Positions 1 to 9,352 are shown, counted from the stretch's first letter. The stretch is 43,547 nucleotides of DNA from Nocardioides caeni (GCF_004912195.1 NZ_STGW01000006.1:1-43547); one strand, 5' to 3'. A program made the numbers and translations. The notes: generated by a model not told the origin, from the sequence alone.

Positions 1-197
1 CAGGGACGCCTCCAGCGGCAGGAGCTCGACAGCACAACGATCTGACTGTCGCCTGCCAGGAGGCCCCACCCATCACGGAAGGGGGCAGCGTTCCCGACCA
101 CTGGCTGGGCCGGACATGTCCTGGACGACTCGACCTCCGGTGCCCGGGACCACTCGGAGCATCCCGCCTTCAGCCGTGGCTCCACCCTACCACGACT
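1..197. other. Left-edge non-coding stretch, promoter region firing leftwards
   Basis: No convincing coding region is visible here. Just left of the SOS box the minus strand carries a TAGGGT hexamer (about 181-186) that could be a -10 element. A gene regulated by the box would therefore be read leftwards and start near or beyond base 1. Short open frames reach the left edge on the minus strand but none gives a recognisable protein start, so no CDS is called. Confidence 0.4.
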
Positions 198-213
198 TCG
201 AACAAACGTTCGA
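198..213 (-). promoter_or_regulatory. LexA-binding SOS box
   Basis: The sequence TCGAACAAACGTTCGA is an exact match to the actinobacterial/mycobacterial SOS consensus TCGAAC-N4-GTTCGA. It is a near-perfect palindrome lying between the stop of the small CxxC gene (254) and the left edge. The candidate -10 about 12 bases to its left points to a DNA-damage-inducible gene outside the window, read on the minus strand. In this group such boxes commonly precede DNA repair genes and HNH-endonuclease genes, but which one is present here cannot be seen. Confidence 0.8.
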
Positions 214-253
214 GAGATCGAAGAACTTTCTCGGCCCGAGTCTCGGCCCGGAC

Positions 254-415
254 CTAGGTCCAAGCGTCCCCGAGGTCACCCCGACGGAGCCGGCGCTTCT
301 TTCCGACCTTGCGCAGAACCGGCCAGGGCTCACGCTGGGCGCGGCCGCGGCGCCGGTCCTTGTGCGGACTGCAGATCGGGCAGCCCTTCTGCTGCCGATG
401 GGACGAGTGAGCCAT
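254..415 (-). CDS. Small basic CxxC protein, 53 aa, unknown function
   Basis: An ATG at 415 opens a 53-codon frame ending in TAG at 254. The product starts MAHSSHRQQKGCPICSPHK and continues as a strongly basic protein with runs of Arg/Lys, Trp-Pro and a final RRGDLGDAWT. The CPIC pair followed by SPHK looks like half of a zinc ribbon or knuckle, and similar short proteins with a C-x-x-C-x-P-H-K core followed by a basic tail ending near DLGD are recalled from other actinobacteria, without an assigned role. Weak ribosome-binding sequence (CGGAG) lies about 6 bases upstream of the ATG. It follows the VOC gene on the same strand after 99 bases. The non-random composition and the intact frame argue for a real gene, possibly RNA- or ribosome-binding; function is not known. 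Confidence 0.6.
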   Translation of the reverse strand: MAHSSHRQQKGCPICSPHKDRRRGRAQREPWPVLRKVGKKRRLRRGDLGDAWT

Positions 416-514
416 GGTGGCTCCGATCCGTGACCAACACCCGCCACGGAGGGCGGGGTGGGTCGGACGGTGCTCGCATGGCAGGAGAGTAGGCCGCGGG
501 TCCGACGCAGGCCC

Positions 515-853
515 TCAGGTCGACGCGATGAACCCGACCTGGTTGCCGGCGGGGTCGGTGAGCAGGACGAGCGATGTCCCGCCGCCCACCTCGCTGATCG
601 GTCGTACGACGGTCCCGCCGGCCGTGACGACGTCGTCCACCTTCGCGGCGAGGTCGTCGGTGCTCCAGTAGACGACGGGACCGGTCATCAGGTCGGCCGC
701 GCCGTTGGGGTTGAGGCCGATCTCCTGGCCGTCGACGTTGAAGCCGACGTAGTAGGGGGTGTCGGTGTGCGGCGCGATGCCGAAGGCGCTGGTGTAGAAG
801 GCCGTGGCGGCGGCGAGGTCGGTCACGGGGATGACGATCGAGTGGTTGCTCAT
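515..853 (-). CDS. VOC (glyoxalase/bleomycin-resistance fold) family protein
   Basis: Product of 112 residues, the normal size of a single vicinal-oxygen-chelate module. It shows both beta-alpha-beta-beta-beta repeats: IVIPVTDLAAATAFYTSAFG at the start and LLTDPAGNQVGFI at the end, the usual VOC signature. The start at 853 (MSNHSIV) is chosen over a longer in-frame extension because AAGGAG lies 6 bases upstream of that ATG. The fold supports metal-dependent chemistry on small molecules such as glyoxal adducts, dioxygenase substrates or antibiotics; the substrate cannot be told from sequence. It follows the hemerythrin-like gene by 75 bases on the same strand, so they may be cotranscribed. Confidence 0.85.
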   Translation of the reverse strand: MSNHSIVIPVTDLAAATAFYTSAFGIAPHTDTPYYVGFNVDGQEIGLNPNGAADLMTGPVVYWSTDDLAAKVDDVVTAGGTVVRPISEVGGGTSLVLLTDPAGNQVGFIAST

Positions 854-928
854 GGTTGCTCCTTGGTGAGGGTGTCTTCCCGCTGCTGACGAACGGCGCA
901 TCGCGGATGTGACCACCTCGGCGCGCGC

Positions 929-1414
929 TCACAACGGCCCGAACGCGTCCGTGACTTCCGCGTCCAGCGCCAACGCCTCCAGCACACCCAGCAGCTGCCG
1001 CTCCTCGTAGCGGAAGTGCGACTCGATGATTGCGGCGAGCCCCGCCAGGTGCCGGTCGAGCTCGTCCGGTGAGCCGCGACGGTCCACGACCGCCTGCAAG
1101 CCGCCTAGCAGGTGCGCGATCATCGAGTGGTCCTGCTCCAGGTAGCGGATCGTCTCCCGCAGCTCCGGGTGCCGGGCGGCGATCGCAGGGAACAGGGTGC
1201 GGTCCTCGCCCTCGTGGTGGGCGGTGAGCGCTGCGCAGAAACCGTGGCAGAAGAGCAGCAGGTCCCGGCTGGCCTGCTGGGCCCCGATGTCGTCCCCGAC
1301 GGCCTGCCGGGTCACGGCCAGCGCCCGCCGGAGACGGTCGTGGACCTCGCGCATCTCGCGACTCCAGGCGGTCAGCCTGGCGCGCTCTGGCGCAGTGGGG
1401 TCGCCCTCAGTCAC
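929..1414 (-). CDS. Hemerythrin HHE domain-containing protein
   Basis: The 161-residue product is one four-helix hemerythrin-like domain. The expected di-iron ligand pattern is visible: an early HDRL, HHEGEDRTLFP in helix 2, DHSMIAHLL in helix 3 and HFRYEERQLL in helix 4. Family members bind a diiron centre and serve in oxygen, nitric oxide or iron sensing or in stress protection; which applies here is unknown. The start is GTG with no clear ribosome-binding site. Instead a well-spaced AAGGAG serves an ATG 28 bases upstream in another frame that reads 11 codons and stops across this GTG, suggesting translational coupling. Confidence 0.85.
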   Translation of the reverse strand: MTEGDPTAPERARLTAWSREMREVHDRLRRALAVTRQAVGDDIGAQQASRDLLLFCHGFCAALTAHHEGEDRTLFPAIAARHPELRETIRYLEQDHSMIAHLLGGLQAVVDRRGSPDELDRHLAGLAAIIESHFRYEERQLLGVLEALALDAEVTDAFGPL

Positions 1415-1442
1415 GGGAGGGCGAAGGGAACGAGCGACACAT
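1407..1442 (-). CDS. Possible 11-codon upstream leader peptide overlapping the hemerythrin start
   Basis: AAGGAG followed by a 7-base spacer precedes an ATG at 1442 that reads MCRSFPSPSRD and stops at 1407-1409. Its last codons overlap the GTG start (1414) of the hemerythrin gene by 8 bases. The main gene has no Shine-Dalgarno of its own, so ribosomes finishing the small frame could restart on it. A Cys-Arg start resembles short regulatory leader peptides of actinobacteria, but chance cannot be excluded. Confidence 0.35.
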   Translation of the reverse strand: MCRSFPSPSRD

Positions 1443-1678
1443 CGTCGAGCTCCTTCGGTACGGCGCCTCCATGCCTGACACGGTCTGCCACCGGCACGCG
1501 ACGCTGAGGAGAGCCTAGTGTTCCTGGCGTCGCCGACGCGACTGAACGACAGGATCGTCCGGGACTGGTGGGCTCCGCCGTCAGCGCGCCGCTGCCCCGG
1601 AGGAGCGGTTCGGGTCGTTCGGTCGGTCCGCCACTCGTGACGTAGCGCTGGGTGCGCACGCTACTGCGTACCGCGGCC
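1443..1678. other. Intergenic stretch upstream of the hemerythrin gene
   Basis: No gene is supported. On the minus strand a TAGGCT hexamer near 1512-1517 is a possible -10 for the leftward hemerythrin - VOC unit. Open frames here have no ribosome-binding site or protein similarity. Confidence 0.35.
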
Positions 1679-1742
1679 GTCGTACCCGACGAACCTGTCG
1701 TCAGGAGGCCGCCGGATCCCCAGCAGGTTCGTCAGGTACGAC
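1679..1742 (-). terminator. Large inverted repeat at the end of the FAD/Fe-S oxidoreductase gene
   Basis: Arms of 19 bases (1679-1697 and 1724-1742) are complementary apart from one G-T wobble and enclose a 26-base loop. The right arm includes the stop codon of the leftward oxidoreductase gene (1732). A strong 3' hairpin is expected to terminate or protect that mRNA; there is no U tract, which is common in high-GC actinobacteria. Confidence 0.6.
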
Positions 1743-4569
1743 GAGCGCCGTCTCCGAGGAGCCCCTCTGCCAGCAGCTCCGCCAGGTGCAGCACTCGCGC
1801 CTCGGGTGCGAGCTCGTCGAGCTGGGTGCGGCAGGAGAAGCCGTCGGCGAGCACGACCCGCCCCGGCGCGCGTCGGAAGGCGGGCAGGAGATGTTGCTCG
1901 GCGATCGCGACGGACACGTCGTAGTGGCCCTGCTCGACGCCGAAGTTGCCGGCCATGCCGCAGCAGCCGGCCACCGCCTCGACCTGGGCGCCGCAGGCCT
2001 CCAGCAGCGCGTGGTCGGCCGACCAGCCCATGACCGCGTGGTGGTGGCAGTGCGGCTGTGCGAGCACCGAGATCCCCGACAGGTCGGGCGATTCCCAGTC
2101 GGGGAGCGAGCTCAGCAGCTCGGCGAGGGTGACCGTGGCCCCGGCGACCGTCGCTGAGTCGGGACCCGGGAGCAGGTCGACGAGGTCATGGCGCAGCACG
2201 GCCGTGCACGACGGCTCGACGCCGACGATCGGCACGCCGGCGCGGGCGTCGTCGATGAGCGACGTCACCAGTCGCGACAGCCGTCGTCGTGCGCCGTCCA
2301 GCTGGCCGGTGCTGATCCACGGCAGTCCGCAGCACTCCTGGCGCACGGTGATCCGCGGCGCGAAACCGGCCGCGCGCAGCACGGTCACCATCGCGTCGGC
2401 GGCCGCGGGCGTGAAGTGGTTGGAGAAGGAGTCGACGAAGAGCACCACGTCCCGGCCGCCGGTCGCTCCCGTGAACGTCCGCCGGAAGGTCCGCCGCGCG
2501 AAGGTCGGCATTCGCCGTCGCCGGTCCACGCCGGCCGTCGCCAGCGCCACCGACCGCACTGCCCCCACGGACATCGCGCCGTTGGCCAGGCGCGGCGTCA
2601 GCGAGCCGAGCCGGGCCCACCGCGGCAGCCACCCGAGCACGTAGTGCGACCGCGGCCGGAGGCGTCGCCGATAGGTCTGGTGCAGCACTTCCGCCTTGTA
2701 GGACGCCATGTCCGTCGACGTCGGGCAGTCCGACGCGCAGCCCTTGCACGAGAGACAGAGGTCGAGCGCCTCGTGCACCTCGGGCGAGGACCAGGTCGTC
2801 GGCGAGGCGCCGTTGACGATCTCCTGCAGCAGTCGCGCGCGCCCGCGGGTGGAGTGGATCTCCTCGCCGGTCGCCTGGAACGACGGGCACATCACGCCGC
2901 CCGTCGGGGAGTTGTCGGCGCGACACTTGCCGACGCCGGTGCACCGGTGGACGGCCTGCCCGAAGTCGCCGCCGTCGTCGACGTAGGCCAGCGCCAGACC
3001 GCCGCGCAGGCCCGTCCGCAGGGATGTCGACGACGAGGCCCGCAGGTCGGCGGTCAGCGGCGCGGGGTCGACCAGTACGCCGGGGTTGAGCACGCCGTCG
3101 GGATCGAAGACGTGCTTCACGCCGGCCATCAGGCGCATCGCCGCGGGGGAGTACATCCGTGGCAGCAGCTCGCTGCGGGCCCGACCGTCGCCGTGCTCGC
3201 CGGAGAACGAGCCACCCATCGACGCGACCAGGTCCGCGGCCGCCTCGATGAAGGAGCGGTAGCGGTCCGGGCCGTCGGTGCGGTCGAAGCCGAAGTCCAG
3301 GCGCACGTGCAGGCAGCCCTCGCCGAAGTGTCCGAAGGGCATCGCGGTCAGTCCGTGCTCACCCAGCAGCGCGTCGAAGGCGGTGAGGTAGTCACCCAGC
3401 CGTTCCGGCGGTACGGCGGAGTCCTCCCACCCGGCCCATGCCGGCCGACCGGAGGGGGCGCGGCCGGCGAGCCCGGCGCCGTCCTCGCGGATCCGCCACA
3501 GCCGGTCCGCGGCCACCTGGTCCGGCACCACGAGCCCGGAGATCCCCACCCCCGCGGCCACCAGGCCCTCGGCGCGCGCGGTCACCTCGGCCGGGTCGTC
3601 GCCGGTCAGCTCGACGAACATCCACGCGTCGCCCGCGGGCAGTGGCGGCACCGCGTCGAGTCCGCGCCGCTCGACGATCACCTCGACGATCCGCCGGTCG
3701 ATGCCCTCGCAGGCCGACGGCGCGAACGCGAGCACGCCGGGGGTCGCGTGGCCGGCGGTCGGGAAGTCGGGGAAGCCGAGCACCACCATCCGCCGCACGA
3801 TCGGGGTGCGCACCAGGCGCACCGTGGCCTCGGTGACGACGGCCAGCGTCCCCTCCGACCCGACGAGCAGCCGGCTGATGTCCAGGCCGTGCTCGGGCAG
3901 CAGCCGGTCGACCGCATAGCCGGAGACCTGCCGACCGAACCGGCCGAACTCGGTGCGCGCCGTGGCCAGGTCGGCGCCGATCACGCCCCGCAGGCCGTCC
4001 ACCAGCGCCGCCGGTGCGTCGACGGTCGGCGTGCCGGAGGAGTCGTAGCCCGTTGCGAACGCTGATCCGTCGGCCAGCAGCCCACCCAGCCCCCGCACGT
4101 TGTGCGAGGTCCGGCCGAAGGCCAACGACCGGGCACCGCACGCGTCGTTGCCGATCATCCCGCCGATCGTGCAGCGCGAGCTGGTCGACGGGTCCGGTCC
4201 GAAACGCAGCCCCAAGGGCGCCGCGGCGGCCTGCAACACGGCCTGCACCACGCCCGGCTGGACGACGGCCAGGCCTGCGTCGGCATCGATCGAGAGCACC
4301 TGGTCCAGGTGGCGGCTGAAGTCCACGACGATCCCGGGCCCGATCGCGTTGCCCGCCACCGACGTCCCCGCGCCGCGGCTGGTCAGCGGGACGCCGGCCT
4401 CGCGCGCGACGGCCAGCGAGCGTCGTACGTCCTCGGTCGAGCGTGGCCACACGACCGCCGCTGGCGGGACGCGATAGAGCGACGCGTCCGAGGAGTAGGC
4501 CCCGAGAACCGCAGGGGAGTCCGACGCGTCCAGCCCGCTGGCGCGGAGCTGGTCGGCGATGGTCGGCAC
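1732..4569 (-). CDS. FAD-linked oxidase / Fe-S fusion, YdiJ-like D-2-hydroxyacid dehydrogenase
   Basis: A 945-residue fusion of three modules. Residues about 30-260 form a PCMH FAD-binding domain (PLTSRGAGTSVAGNAIGPG, GNDACGARSLAFGRT); the following FAD-oxidase C-terminal domain has GEHGDGRAR. Then come two Fe-S cysteine clusters (CTGVGKC...GVMCPSF and CLSCKGCASDCPTS) and a CCG-type C-terminal part (CCGLPW, CCGMAGNFG) as in GlpC/LldE. This order and length match YdiJ-type enzymes, which oxidise D-2-hydroxy acids such as D-lactate or D-2-hydroxyglutarate and pass electrons to the membrane chain. Substrate is inferred only from family. The GTG at 4569 is chosen because the protein similarity starts there; a TAGATT hexamer 8 bases upstream suggests a leaderless mRNA. 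It is divergent from the LLM oxidoreductase gene, 72 bases away. Confidence 0.9.
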   Translation of the reverse strand: MPTIADQLRASGLDASDSPAVLGAYSSDASLYRVPPAAVVWPRSTEDVRRSLAVAREAGVPLTSRGAGTSVAGNAIGPGIVVDFSRHLDQVLSIDADAGLAVVQPGVVQAVLQAAAAPLGLRFGPDPSTSSRCTIGGMIGNDACGARSLAFGRTSHNVRGLGGLLADGSAFATGYDSSGTPTVDAPAALVDGLRGVIGADLATARTEFGRFGRQVSGYAVDRLLPEHGLDISRLLVGSEGTLAVVTEATVRLVRTPIVRRMVVLGFPDFPTAGHATPGVLAFAPSACEGIDRRIVEVIVERRGLDAVPPLPAGDAWMFVELTGDDPAEVTARAEGLVAAGVGISGLVVPDQVAADRLWRIREDGAGLAGRAPSGRPAWAGWEDSAVPPERLGDYLTAFDALLGEHGLTAMPFGHFGEGCLHVRLDFGFDRTDGPDRYRSFIEAAADLVASMGGSFSGEHGDGRARSELLPRMYSPAAMRLMAGVKHVFDPDGVLNPGVLVDPAPLTADLRASSSTSLRTGLRGGLALAYVDDGGDFGQAVHRCTGVGKCRADNSPTGGVMCPSFQATGEEIHSTRGRARLLQEIVNGASPTTWSSPEVHEALDLCLSCKGCASDCPTSTDMASYKAEVLHQTYRRRLRPRSHYVLGWLPRWARLGSLTPRLANGAMSVGAVRSVALATAGVDRRRRMPTFARRTFRRTFTGATGGRDVVLFVDSFSNHFTPAAADAMVTVLRAAGFAPRITVRQECCGLPWISTGQLDGARRRLSRLVTSLIDDARAGVPIVGVEPSCTAVLRHDLVDLLPGPDSATVAGATVTLAELLSSLPDWESPDLSGISVLAQPHCHHHAVMGWSADHALLEACGAQVEAVAGCCGMAGNFGVEQGHYDVSVAIAEQHLLPAFRRAPGRVVLADGFSCRTQLDELAPEARVLHLAELLAEGLLGDGARRT

Positions 4570-4641
4570 GTCCTCGAATCTATCGGCTCCTCTAGGCTCG
4601 CCAGCGGATCCCGACCCGACCCAGCACACAGGAGGCCAGCA

Positions 4642-5702
<1,061 letters not shown>

Positions 5703-5706
<4 letters not shown>

Positions 5707-6521
5707 GCGAGGACCGCCAGCTGCAGGTCGCCCGCGACGGTCACGTCGCGACCGTCTCCGTGGCCGGTCCCGGCGGCAAGCCGGTCATGGACGCCCGCTT
5801 CTTCGAGGAGCTGGCGGCGACCATGGCGAGCCTGGAGGCCGATGACACGGTCCGGGCCATCGTCTTCGCCGGTGCCGACAAGCACTTCTCGTTCGGCCTC
5901 GACCTCGGTGAGGCGCTCGGCACCTTCGGGCCGCTCTTCGGGCGCACCGACGCCGGCGGCCGGGCCGGCTTCCTCGACCTGATCCGCCGCTGGCAGGGCT
6001 TCATCGACACCGTCGCCAACAGCAGCAAGCCGACCGTTGCTGCCGTGACCGGCTGGTGCGTCGGCGGTGGCGTCGACCTCGCTGCCGCCTGCGACGTACG
6101 CGTCGCCTCGGCGGACGCGATGTTCAGCGTGCGCGAGGCGAAGATGGCGATCGTCGCCGACCTCGGCAGCCTGCAGCGGCTCGTCGGGATCATCGGCGAC
6201 GGCCACCTCCGCGAGCTCGCCCTCACCGGCGACGACATCGACGCCGCCCGCGCCGAGCGGATCGGCCTCGTCAACAGCGTGTACGACGACGCCGACGCCA
6301 CCCGCGCCGCCGCCCTCGACCTCGCCGCCCGGATGGCCGCCAACTCGCCCCTCGTGCTGCGTGGCGTCAAGGACGTGCTCGGCGCCGAGCGGGCGCCGCG
6401 GGTCGAGGCCGGCCTGCGCTACGTCGCCGTCTGGAACTCCGCCTTCCTGGTCAGCGACGACCTCAAGGAGGCGCTCACCTCGTTCGCCGAGAAGCGCCCG
6501 CCGGAGTTCACGGGCCAGTGA
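5703..6521 (+). CDS. Crotonase-family protein, dienoyl-CoA isomerase (ECH1)-like
   Basis: The 272-residue product has the crotonase core: oxyanion-hole region HFSFGLDLGEALG, GWCVGGGVDLAAACDVR, then the active-site segment REAKMAIVADLGSLQRL. In that segment Glu145 and Asp153 are eight residues apart followed by LQRL, which is the spacing of the catalytic Glu196/Asp204 in mammalian delta3,5-delta2,4-dienoyl-CoA isomerase. This makes an isomerase of unsaturated acyl-CoA more likely than a plain hydratase, though family members vary. It overlaps the upstream LLM gene by 4 bases and converges with the DUF4031 gene, overlapping it by 14 bases. Confidence 0.9.
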
Positions 6522-6807
6522 TCTCCCGCTTGGCGCGGGTGATCGCCGCGACCGCGCGGCCGTAGCGGATCGGGACGGCCCCCAGCGCCAGTGCGCGCTG
6601 GCGGGTCGGCTCGGTGACGTCGAAGTGCTCGGTGTGGGTGCCGGCGTTCTGGATCCAGCGTGCCTCCAGCCCGAGGTCCGCGGCGAAGGCCAGCAGCTCG
6701 CGGCGACCCGGCTCACCGGGCAGGTCGGACAGCAGGTGCGACCACACGCCGTCCACGACCGGTCCCACGGTCGCGACCAGCCGCATGTCGTCGACGTACA
6801 CGGTCAC
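6508..6807 (-). CDS. DUF4031 domain-containing protein
   Basis: A 99-residue protein beginning VTVYVDDMRLVATVG with WSHLLSD, ELLAFAADLGL, HTEHFDVTEPTRQRALALGA and PIRYGRA, the hallmarks of DUF4031, a small actinobacterial family without known function. The GTG at 6807 is preceded by GGGAGGG at 7 bases, which decides the start; a much longer frame continues upstream but has no protein similarity. The 3' end overlaps the convergent crotonase gene by 14 bases. The 141-base gap on its other side is shared with the divergent kinase gene and contains both promoters. Confidence 0.85.
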   Translation of the reverse strand: MTVYVDDMRLVATVGPVVDGVWSHLLSDLPGEPGRRELLAFAADLGLEARWIQNAGTHTEHFDVTEPTRQRALALGAVPIRYGRAVAAITRAKREITGP

Positions 6808-6948
6808 CCGGTCACCCTCCCACGACCGTGCCGGGACTGAGCGGCGTCTGTCGCGCGAGGTCCTCGCGCCCGGGGATCGGCGGATCGACACGTCCCGGCC
6901 TATCCTGATCGGGCTGGAGACGAACGGGCGTCGGACAGGGATCTCGGG

Positions 6949-8751
6949 ATGGGCATGGAGCCACGCGTCGGTGACCGCCTCGGCCGCTACGAGCTGGTCG
7001 AGGTGCTGGGTCGCGGCGGCATGGGCACCGTCTTCCGGGCCCGCGACACCGAGCTGCACCGTGACGTCGCGGTCAAGGTCATCAACGCGGTGCTGGCCGG
7101 CGACGACGAGTTCCGTGAGCGCTTCCTCCGCGAGGCCGTGGTGCTGTCGCAGATGGACAGCAACCATGTCGTCGCCGTCCACGACCACGGTGAGCAGGAC
7201 GGTTCGCCCTACCTCGTGACCCAGCTGGTCCGGGGCGGCGACCTGCTGGCGCTGCTCCGCGCGCAGGGCAGCCTGGAGCCGTCGTACGCCCTCGACCTGG
7301 CGGGGCAGGTCCTCGAGGGCCTCGCCGACGCCCACGCCATCGGCGTCGTGCACCGCGACGTCAAGCCGTCCAACGTGCTGCTGCGCGAGGATCGGCGGAT
7401 CGCCTACCTGTGCGACTTCGGGATCGCGACCTCCCCGGGACGGGAGCTGACCCGCACCGGCGGAGTCGTCGGCTCGACGGCCTACATGGCGCCCGAGCGG
7501 CATGCGGGCGACACCGGCGGTGCGACCGCTGTCGCCGGCGACGTCTATGCCGCGGGCTGCCTGCTGTGGACGATGCTGACGGGCTCGCAGCCCTACGTCG
7601 GCACGGATGCCGAGGTCGCCATGGGGCACCTGCGCGCGCCGGTGCCGCAGCTCCCCGGACGCTCGCCCTTCCTCGACCGGCTCAACGCGCTGCTGCGCCG
7701 CTCACTGGCGAAGGACCCGCGCCAGCGCTACGTGTCGGCGCGGGCGATGGCCGCCGACGTGGCCGCCGTGCGGCACCTGGTGCCCGGTGGGCTGGTGCTC
7801 CCTGACGTGACGGCGGTGCGCCAGTCCGTCGACCTGCCGAAGGAGCGTCCGGTCGCGCGGCGGGTCCTGGTGACCGCGGTCGTCGGCGCGCTGGTGGCGA
7901 CGGGTGTCTACGTCGGCTCGCTGCTCGGCGGCGTCGAGATGGTGCCCTCGGTGCTGGCCTCCGACGACACCACGCCGACGGCCGCGCCACCGACGACACC
8001 GTCCGCCACCCAGCCGTCGTCGACCGCCACCCGTCCCGGCACGACCGGTCGCGACTCCGCCCCACGCACCACGGCGTCTGCGACCGGGCAGGGCGTGGTC
8101 CGCGACGTCGACGAGGGTTCCGGCGCCGACGGCGAGCGGGCGCCCGATGCCGGCACCGGCGGCGGCGCGCAGGGCTCGGGGCCCCGGGACCGGCCGGGCA
8201 GCGCGTCCACCCCTCGTGCCACCGCCACGGCCACGGCCACGGTCACCGCGGCACCGGCCGCGAACTACCGGTGCTGGAACGGCGTCGAGGTCATCGAGCT
8301 CGCCTCCTGCAGCAAGCCGACGGGCCGCGCCGGCGCCAACTGGGTCTTCCCCGGGGCGGGCTCCCTCGACCAGTGCCGCCCGCAGCGCAAGGACGTGCGC
8401 GGCTTCATCGAGGGCTACATCTGCGAGCGGACCACCGGCGACGGCACCGTGAAGTCGATCGCCTTCAGCCGCTGGACCAGCAAGGAGGCCGCCGAGGCCT
8501 ACGTCTGGGGGCGCACCGATCCCGGCCGCAACCGCGCCAACGACCAGTGGGCCATCGACGGCGTGGTCTTCGGGCGCAAGCTCAACGGCTGGACCCGCTC
8601 CGGCTACGCCCACAACGCCCGGATCTACCGCAAGGACGGCATCCACTGGGCGCTGATGGCGCAGGGCCGCACGGTCGACAAGCGAGCCTCGATGTTCGGG
8701 CTCGTCGGCTTCCGCACGCCGTCGCAGCTGCTCGGCGTGCCGATCGGCTGA
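6949..8751 (+). CDS. Transmembrane serine/threonine protein kinase (PknB type)
   Basis: 600 residues. The N-terminal kinase domain (about 14-275) is complete: glycine loop GRGGMGTVF, ATP-binding Lys43, catalytic HRDVKPSN with Asp137, DFG with Asp156 and the MAPE motif. A single membrane segment lies near 305-325 (VLVTAVVGALVATGVYVG). A Pro/Thr/Ser/Ala-rich linker follows, then a C-terminal extracytoplasmic domain (about 432-600) with four Cys and many aromatic residues. There are no PASTA repeats, so the ligand differs from that of PknB proper. The kinase is expected to phosphorylate cytoplasmic proteins in response to an outside signal. A second in-frame ATG lies two codons downstream. The stop codon is inside a terminator hairpin shared with the convergent NlpC/P60 gene. 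Confidence 0.93.
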   Translation: MGMEPRVGDRLGRYELVEVLGRGGMGTVFRARDTELHRDVAVKVINAVLAGDDEFRERFLREAVVLSQMDSNHVVAVHDHGEQDGSPYLVTQLVRGGDLLALLRAQGSLEPSYALDLAGQVLEGLADAHAIGVVHRDVKPSNVLLREDRRIAYLCDFGIATSPGRELTRTGGVVGSTAYMAPERHAGDTGGATAVAGDVYAAGCLLWTMLTGSQPYVGTDAEVAMGHLRAPVPQLPGRSPFLDRLNALLRRSLAKDPRQRYVSARAMAADVAAVRHLVPGGLVLPDVTAVRQSVDLPKERPVARRVLVTAVVGALVATGVYVGSLLGGVEMVPSVLASDDTTPTAAPPTTPSATQPSSTATRPGTTGRDSAPRTTASATGQGVVRDVDEGSGADGERAPDAGTGGGAQGSGPRDRPGSASTPRATATATATVTAAPAANYRCWNGVEVIELASCSKPTGRAGANWVFPGAGSLDQCRPQRKDVRGFIEGYICERTTGDGTVKSIAFSRWTSKEAAEAYVWGRTDPGRNRANDQWAIDGVVFGRKLNGWTRSGYAHNARIYRKDGIHWALMAQGRTVDKRASMFGLVGFRTPSQLLGVPIG

Positions 8752-8771
8752 CCCCGGAGACGGGGTCAGCC
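8746..8771. terminator. Bidirectional terminator between kinase and NlpC/P60 genes
   Basis: A perfect 11-bp stem, GGCTGACCCCG (8746-8756) and CGGGGTCAGCC (8761-8771), closed by a GAGA tetraloop. It overlaps the kinase stop codon and sits in the 51-base convergent gap. Confidence 0.85.
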
Positions 8772-8802
8772 GGCAGGCTCCCAGGGCCGGAGCTCGGCCG
8801 GG

Positions 8803-9339
8803 TCAGCCGACCCGGCCGTAGAAGACGGACGAGGTCCAGATCCGCTCCTTGCGCACCGGGACGCCCGACCGAGACGCGTGGAAGACGGTGTGGTTCCCCG
8901 CGTAGAGACCCACGTGGTAGACGCTGCCGCCGCTGGTGAAGAACACGAGGTCGCCCAGACGCGGGCGGGCGACGCGACGCACGGCGCCGGCCTGCGCGCC
9001 GGAGGTGCGGGGGAGGCGGCGGCCGGCCTTGCCGTAGGCCCACTGGGTCAGGCCGGAGCAGTCGAAGGCGGAGGGGCCGGTGGCGCCGTAGCGGTAGGCC
9101 ATGCCGGCGCGGGTCTTCGCGGCGCGCAGGGCGCGCTCCCCGACGGTGAGCCGGTTCTCCCGGCGGACCTGGGCGAGCTCGTCACGGTTGCGGTCGCTGG
9201 TGGCGACGCCGGGTGCCGTGTCGAAGGCCTCCTGGGCGTGGGCGACCGGCGCAGGGGTGATCGGGGCCACCGTGACGAGGGTGGCGGCGAGGGGGAGGGC
9301 GAGCAGGCGCGCAGCAGTGCGCGTCAGGGTGGTGGACAT
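8803..9339 (-). CDS. Secreted NlpC/P60 family cell-wall hydrolase
   Basis: 178 residues with a Sec signal peptide (basic start, hydrophobic RLLALPLAATLVTVAPIT, cleavage near AHA-QE at 35). After a short helical linker the C40 peptidase domain has Cys94 in FDCSGLTQWAYG, His142 in YHVGLYAG and His154 in HASRSG, a complete catalytic triad. Such enzymes cut the D-Glu to diamino acid bond in peptidoglycan stem peptides. The gene is preceded by a probable c-di-AMP riboswitch whose 3' end reaches the ribosome-binding site, which fits cell-wall genes of actinobacteria controlled by this nucleotide. Confidence 0.93.
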   Translation of the reverse strand: MSTTLTRTAARLLALPLAATLVTVAPITPAPVAHAQEAFDTAPGVATSDRNRDELAQVRRENRLTVGERALRAAKTRAGMAYRYGATGPSAFDCSGLTQWAYGKAGRRLPRTSGAQAGAVRRVARPRLGDLVFFTSGGSVYHVGLYAGNHTVFHASRSGVPVRKERIWTSSVFYGRVG

Positions 9340-9352
9340 CGAGGTCTCCGCA

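Noticed and set aside
1..117. Partial CDS running off the left edge on the minus strand
   Set aside because: Short open frames exist but none has a start signal plus recognisable protein, so no gene is called.
854..916. Longer N-terminus for the VOC protein
   Set aside because: The extension has no similarity and the ATG at 853 has a well-spaced AAGGAG.
2188..4065. Long open frame on the plus strand opposite the FAD/Fe-S oxidoreductase
   Set aside because: Its protein is Arg/Gly/His-rich without domains, while the opposite strand encodes a clear enzyme; a shadow of high GC content.
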